The notes under the pieces: generated by a model
Told to the model about the DNA's origin: nothing
Seen by the model: the letters and a program-made list of their open reading frames with translations, nothing else
Databases searched by the model: none
Part shown: positions 58,664 through 64,000 of the stretch, piece after piece
Layout: every line of letters begins with the position of its first letter
How positions within the stretch are numbered: the stretch's first letter is position 1
Made by a program: the position numbers and the translations under genes
Assembly (NCBI GenBank): GCA_038207565.1
Contig: JBBQZQ010000017.1
Location: 16,143 to 80,142 of the forward strand
Direction: 5' to 3'
DNA length: 64,000 nt
Source: JALZAI01 sp038207565
GTDB lineage: Bacteria; Actinomycetota; Actinomycetes; Mycobacteriales; Jatrophihabitantaceae

Positions 58664-61660
58664 GTGGCAGACGACAGCAGCGACACCGAGATCGAGCGCC
58701 GCGCCACCAGACCCGGGCTCCCCGGCCCGGCGGCCGTGACCGGATTCGCGCGCCGCGTCGGCGCGACCGTCCGCAACGTGGCGGAGGTGGTGCGGTTCGG
58801 GGGGCTGGAGACCGACGAGGCACCCTCGCCGTTCACCGTCGCCACCGAACAGGTGAACTACCGGCTGCGCCACTATTTCCCCGACGCGGTCACGCCTGAC
58901 GCGCCGCCGATCCTGTTGGTCCCGCCGCTCATGCTCACGACCGAGGTGTGGGACGTGTCCCCGAGCGCGTCGGCGGTGGGCGCGTTGCACGCGCAGGGTG
59001 TGGACGCCTGGGTCGTCGACTTCGGCCATCCCGACCGCGAGCCCGGCGGGCTGGAGCGCACGCTCACCGATCACGTCCTGGCCGTCAGTGATGCCATCGA
59101 CCGCGTCGTCGCGGCCACCGGCCGCGACGTGGTGCTCGCGGGCTACTCGCAGGGCGGCATGTTCGCGTACCAGACCGCGGCCTATCGCCGGGGCGAGGGC
59201 ATCGACTCGATGATCACCTTCGGGGCACCGGTCGATTCCCGCGCGCCGCTGCCGATCCCGGTGTCGCCCGAGGCGGCGTCCCGGCTTGCGGCGGGTCTGA
59301 TCGAGAGCGGCCTGTTCCACAAGATCGCCCTGCCGGGCTGGCTCAGCCGGTTCGGTTTCAAGATGCTGACGCCGGCCAAGACAGTGCAGAGCCGGGTGCA
59401 GTTCCTGCGGACCCTGCACGACCGGGACGCGCTGCTGCCCCGCGAACGCCAGCGCCGCTTCCTCGAATCGGACGGGTGGACGTCGTGGAGCGGGCCGGCG
59501 GTGTCGGAGTTCCTTGAGCAGTACATGCTGCACAACCGGATGCTGGCAGGTGGCTTCGCCGTCGACGACCGGTTGGTCACCCTGGCCGACATCGACCGTC
59601 CGATCCTGACGATCGTCGGCACGACAGACACCTTCGGCAACCCGGCATCGGTGCGCGCGATCCGCCGGGCAGCGCCCCGGGCAACGGTGTACGAGCTGAC
59701 CCTGCGGGCGGGCCACTTCGGCCTGGTCGTCGGCTCGCAGGCGATGGAGAACACCTGGCCGGCGGTCGCGGACTGGTTGCGCTGGCGCCAGGACGGCAAA
59801 CCGCTGCCGGACGGGATCGTCCCGGCCGAGGAGATCGCGGCGAAGCCGATCCAGTTCACGGCGGGAGCGTCGGCGGCCGCGCAGGCGACCGAGCTGGGCA
59901 TCGGCGCGACCCGCCTGGTGCTCGGCACGACCCGCCGCGCCGTACGCGCCGCGCGGGGCATGGTGTCCGAGGCGCCGGCCCAGCTGCCGCGCCTGGCCCG
60001 CGTCGAGAAGCTCGATCCGTCCACCCGCATCAGCCTCGGCCTGCTGCTCGACGAGCAGGCGCGCAAGGCTCCCGCGGAAATCTGCTTCCTGTTCGGCGAT
60101 CGCGCGTACCGCCAGCGCGAGGTCAAATTCCGCGTCGACAGCGTGGTCAAGGGCCTGATGGACGTCGGTATCCGCGCCGGTGACCGGGTGGGCGTGCTGA
60201 TGAGCACCCGCCCTAGCGCCTTCACCGTCGTCGCCGCGCTCAGCCGACTCGGCGCCACCTCGGTACTGCTGCGCCCGGACGGTGACCTCGACCGCGAGGC
60301 ACCCCTGGCCCGGGTGGCCTGGGTGATCTCCGACCCCGATCACGTGGATCAGTCCGCGGCGCTGGACAACGTGACGTGGTGCGTGCTGGGCGGCGGCTTG
60401 GACGGACGCACACTGCCCGCCGGCGTGGTCGACATGGAACGCATCGACCCCGATCAGGTCGAGGTCGCCGCCTGGTTCACCCCCAACCCGCAGCGCGCGA
60501 GCGACGTCGCCTTCGTCGTCTTCAACGGCGACGGCCCTGGCACCAGCGCGGTCGAGATCACCAACCGCCGCTGGGCGTTGTCCGCGCTGGGCACCGCCGC
60601 GGCCGCCGCGTTGAAGCCGGGTGACACGATCTACAGCGTCACCCCGATCCACCACTCGTCCGCGCTGCTCGTGTGCGTGGGCGGCGCGGTCGCCGGCGGC
60701 GCCCGGTTCGCAATGGCGACAGCGTCGGATCCCGCCACGTTCTGGGACGAGGTGCGCCGCTACGGCGTCACCCACGTCTCCTACACGTGGACGTCGCTGC
60801 GCGAGGTCACCTACGCCGACCCGAATCCGAATGAGCGGCACCATCCGATCCGGATGTTCCTGGGCTCGGGTATGCCGCGCAATCTCTGGACCCGCGTCGC
60901 GGAGCGCTTCCCGGACGCCCGAATCCTGGAGTTCTACGCCTCGGCCGAGGGGGACGCGATTCTAGCGAACCTGACCGGCCAGAAACCAGGATCGATGGGC
61001 AAGCCACTGCCCGGGACGACCGAGGTGCGGGTGGCCGCCTGCAATCTCGCGGACGGGTCGCTGGAACTGACCTCGAACGGGGTGGCCCGCGAGACGCTCG
61101 CCGATGAGGTTGGCCTGCTGATCAGCCGCGTCCGCGACGACGATGCGCCCGCGGAGCCGATGCGCGACGTGTTCATGCCGGGCGACGCCTGGCGTTCCAG
61201 CGGTGACCTGTTCCTGCGCGATGCCCAGGGCGATCACTGGCTGGTGGGTCCGCTGGAGGGTGTCATCCAGACCGCGGACGGGCCGGTGCTTCCCGAAGGG
61301 ACGCGTCACTGCCTGGGGACGCTGCCCGGATCGGACCTGATCGTCGCCTACGGCGTACGCGAGGCCGGCGAGCAGGTGCTGGTCGCGGCCTTCACGGTGC
61401 TGCCGGGTACGCAGGTGTCGACCGAGCAGCTGGGCGAGGCGCTCGTGCGGCTGCCGCTCGCGCAGCGTCCGCACTACGTCCAGCGGGTGGCCACGATCGC
61501 GCTGACCACCTGGCACCGCCCGCTCTGGCGCGACCTGGCCGCGAAGGGCGTTCCCAAGCCGGCGCACGGACGGCAGGTGTGGCGCCTGGACGAGCATGGG
61601 CGCTACGTCGAGTTGACACCCGCGCCCCGCAGGAGAACGGCGGGGAACACCCGCCGTTGA
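58664..61660 (+). CDS. Fused alpha/beta hydrolase and acyl-CoA-synthetase-like protein
   Basis: 998 aa. Residues about 45-370 form an alpha/beta hydrolase resembling PHA synthase-type lipases (LVPPLMLTTEVWD, nucleophile elbow VVLAGYSQGGMFAY, AGHFGLVVGSQA). Residues about 440-990 resemble a FATP/FadD-type adenylating domain (FLFGDRAYRQREVKFRVDSV, FYASAEGDAILANL, SSGDLFLRDAQGDHW). The ATP-loop position reads FNGDGPGTSAVEI rather than TSGTTGxPK, and the late Gly-Arg and catalytic Lys are not evident, so the ligase part may be inactive. GTG 58664 is preferred over TTG 58628. Confidence 0.85.
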   Translation: MADDSSDTEIERRATRPGLPGPAAVTGFARRVGATVRNVAEVVRFGGLETDEAPSPFTVATEQVNYRLRHYFPDAVTPDAPPILLVPPLMLTTEVWDVSPSASAVGALHAQGVDAWVVDFGHPDREPGGLERTLTDHVLAVSDAIDRVVAATGRDVVLAGYSQGGMFAYQTAAYRRGEGIDSMITFGAPVDSRAPLPIPVSPEAASRLAAGLIESGLFHKIALPGWLSRFGFKMLTPAKTVQSRVQFLRTLHDRDALLPRERQRRFLESDGWTSWSGPAVSEFLEQYMLHNRMLAGGFAVDDRLVTLADIDRPILTIVGTTDTFGNPASVRAIRRAAPRATVYELTLRAGHFGLVVGSQAMENTWPAVADWLRWRQDGKPLPDGIVPAEEIAAKPIQFTAGASAAAQATELGIGATRLVLGTTRRAVRAARGMVSEAPAQLPRLARVEKLDPSTRISLGLLLDEQARKAPAEICFLFGDRAYRQREVKFRVDSVVKGLMDVGIRAGDRVGVLMSTRPSAFTVVAALSRLGATSVLLRPDGDLDREAPLARVAWVISDPDHVDQSAALDNVTWCVLGGGLDGRTLPAGVVDMERIDPDQVEVAAWFTPNPQRASDVAFVVFNGDGPGTSAVEITNRRWALSALGTAAAAALKPGDTIYSVTPIHHSSALLVCVGGAVAGGARFAMATASDPATFWDEVRRYGVTHVSYTWTSLREVTYADPNPNERHHPIRMFLGSGMPRNLWTRVAERFPDARILEFYASAEGDAILANLTGQKPGSMGKPLPGTTEVRVAACNLADGSLELTSNGVARETLADEVGLLISRVRDDDAPAEPMRDVFMPGDAWRSSGDLFLRDAQGDHWLVGPLEGVIQTADGPVLPEGTRHCLGTLPGSDLIVAYGVREAGEQVLVAAFTVLPGTQVSTEQLGEALVRLPLAQRPHYVQRVATIALTTWHRPLWRDLAAKGVPKPAHGRQVWRLDEHGRYVELTPAPRRRTAGNTRR
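61636..61658 (+). terminator. Hairpin over the end of the hydrolase/ACS gene
   Basis: AACGGCGGG (61636-61644) pairs perfectly with CCCGCCGTT (61650-61658) around a GAACA loop. It overlaps the last codons and sits just upstream of the groES promoter. No T-run. Confidence 0.5.
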
Positions 61661-61686
61661 AGTGCTGGCACTCACGGGGCTAGAGT
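61657..61686 (+). promoter_or_regulatory. Candidate groES promoter
   Basis: TTGAAG (61657-61662) and TAGAGT (61681-61686) with 18-bp spacing fit -35/-10 elements. Most of the CIRCE element lies inside the spacer, which would let HrcA block RNA polymerase. Confidence 0.5.
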
Positions 61687-61691
61687 GCCAA
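61665..61691 (+). promoter_or_regulatory. CIRCE element (HrcA operator)
   Basis: CTGGCACTC-N9-GAGTGCCAA matches the CIRCE consensus TTAGCACTC-N9-GAGTGCTAA with exact spacing. It lies about 80 bp upstream of the groES start, indicating repression by HrcA (gene not in window). Confidence 0.93.
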
Positions 61692-61769
61692 TTCAGGGAC
61701 CGGCTGACACCGCGACGGCAGCCGCCCGCACGATCCAGACGATATTTCACACCCGAGAAGGGGATTACC

Positions 61770-62075
61770 GTGACCGCTACCAAGGTCAGCATCAAGCCGC
61801 TTGAGGATCGCATCGTCGTCCAGGCCAGCGAGGCCGAGACCACGACCGCATCCGGCATCGTCATCCCGGACACCGCCAAGGAGAAGCCCCAGGAGGGCAC
61901 CGTCGTCGCTGTCGGCCCCGGCCGCATCGACGACAACGGCAACCGCGTTCCGCTCGACGTCTCCGTCGGCGACGTCGTCCTCTACAGCAAGTACGGCGGC
62001 ACCGAGGTGCGCTACAGCGGCGAGGACTTCCTCGTCCTGTCCGCCCGCGACGTCCTCGCCGTCATCGAGAAGTAA
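61770..62075 (+). CDS. groES: Co-chaperonin GroES
   Basis: 101-aa lid of the chaperonin. VSIKPLEDRIVVQASEAE, the mobile loop ETTTASGIVIPDTAKEKPQ, and VVLYSKYGGTEVRY near the C terminus. GTG 61770 with GAAGGGG upstream. First gene under the CIRCE element. Confidence 0.96.
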   Translation: MTATKVSIKPLEDRIVVQASEAETTTASGIVIPDTAKEKPQEGTVVAVGPGRIDDNGNRVPLDVSVGDVVLYSKYGGTEVRYSGEDFLVLSARDVLAVIEK

Positions 62076-62106
62076 GCATCTCTCAGCAGTAGGCAGCAGC
62101 CGACGG

Positions 62107-62136
62107 CCCCGGCCACGCACCTCGCGTGCGCCGGGG
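62107..62136 (+). terminator. Hairpin between groES and groEL
   Basis: CCCCGGC (62107-62113) pairs with GCCGGGG (62130-62136), and inner bases ACGC/GCGT extend the stem; TTCTT follows. It lies in the 105-bp groES-groEL gap. It may act as an attenuator or RNA-processing site rather than a full stop, since groEL has no obvious promoter of its own. Confidence 0.5.
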
Positions 62137-62180
62137 TTCTTCGGTTGTGCTCTCTCCGCAGTACCTAAGAAAGGAAACCC

Positions 62181-63815
<1,635 letters not shown>

Positions 63816-63821
<6 letters not shown>

Positions 63822-63926
63822 TCGCTCGACCGCGCTGATCGCTCCACCGCGCTGATCGCTCCACCGCGCTGATCGCTCCACCGCGCTGATCGCTCCACCG
63901 CGCTGATCGCTCCACCGCGCTGATCA
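63816..63926 (+). repeat. 17-bp tandem repeat after groEL (6 units plus partial)
   Basis: Unit CGCTGATCGCTCCACCG: first copy 63816-63832 with two differences, then five exact copies from 63833 to 63917, and a partial copy running into the dyad element. The first unit includes the groEL stop. A 17-bp period is not frame-neutral, consistent with non-coding DNA. Confidence 0.92.
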
Positions 63927-63974
63927 AGAGGGCCGAACCGTCGGTAGACGACGGGGCGGGCCGCGTGATAATGA
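63921..63974 (+). terminator. Dyad element after groEL (shared element, copy 2)
   Basis: TGATCAAGAGGGCCGAACCG and the following TCGG...GACGG, CGGGCC, TGATAA follow the same plan as the hairpin at 27750-27802 but with more mismatches in the stem. Position suggests the groEL terminator. The remaining bases to 64000 show no gene. Confidence 0.5.
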
Positions 63975-64000
63975 CGGGGGGCCGAGGCGGGGCGCGGCGC

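Noticed and set aside
58526..60844. 772-codon open frame on the minus strand opposite the hydrolase/ACS gene
   Set aside because: Long antisense frames are expected in GC-rich coding DNA. The translation is Arg/Gly/His-rich without family motifs, and the plus strand has clear domains.

Overview
This 64 kb window is chromosomal DNA from a high-GC Gram-positive bacterium of the Actinomycetia. The evidence is uniform GC-rich codon use, many GTG starts, 4-base ATGA/GTGA gene overlaps, the tiny ribosomal protein bS22, a mycothiol-dependent-type enzyme, DUF4229 and 13E12/DUF222-HNH families. Gene order follows the actinobacterial block known from Mycobacterium tuberculosis (senX3-regX3 ... ppx ... 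proC ... galE-like, acyltransferase, serB1-like, glutaredoxin, hemA-C-D-B ... hemL, gpm-like, system II cytochrome c biogenesis). It also carries the Streptomyces-like bldN/rsbN-type sigma/anti-sigma pair and rex. Menaquinone is made by the futalosine (mqn) route, so it is not a mycobacterium. I cannot name the genus.

Layout. 1-9,210: SenX3/RegX3-type phosphate two-component system (5' cut by the window edge), a conserved Cys-rich protein, Ppx/GppA, TIM-barrel isomerase, proline dehydrogenase, ProC, excisionase-type HTH protein, bS22, epimerase, acyltransferase. 9,134-12,603 (minus): HAD phosphatase, then the DUF5667 membrane protein and ECF sigma factor in the bldN-rsbN arrangement. 12,778-22,157: glutaredoxin-like protein, Rex, and the haem genes hemA, hemC, hemD, hemB and hemL, interrupted by a minus-strand SDR/DUF389 pair. 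22,138-27,700: mycothiol-type protein, histidine phosphatase, and ResA-like/CcdA/ResB/CcsB cytochrome c assembly. 27,830-33,391 (minus): a response regulator, kinase, Ser/Thr-rich exported protein, ApbE, haem membrane protein, NuoF-like protein and ferredoxin, apparently one transcriptional unit. 33,448-46,696: futalosine menaquinone genes (UbiD-like, MqnP, UbiX-like, Lrp regulator, MqnE, MqnA), interleaved with an MMPL/TetR/methyltransferase operon, a methyltransferase, inositol phosphatase and acyl-CoA ligase. 46,713-50,652: LtrA, Alr, hydrolase, TsaE. 50,653-56,231: an accessory insertion splitting tsaE from tsaB, with SDRs, transposase debris, a frameshifted HNH gene, an aldo/keto reductase and a MOSC protein. 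56,232-63,821: tsaB-rimI-tsaD, a small protein, a hydrolase/acyl-CoA-synthetase fusion, and CIRCE-controlled groES-groEL with a His-rich GroEL tail.

Respiratory electron flow links much of the window: haem synthesis under Rex, cytochrome c assembly, menaquinone synthesis, and a two-component-controlled flavin/haem/FeS operon. That last unit is the best candidate for an under-described system. Its ApbE flavin transferase has no recognisable FMN-binding target nearby, its NuoF-like protein lacks one cluster cysteine, and four TCA-like repeats at exact 11-bp spacing precede its exported protein. The window also has many short tandem repeats, several of them in-frame inside genes, and a shared dyad element downstream of two operons.
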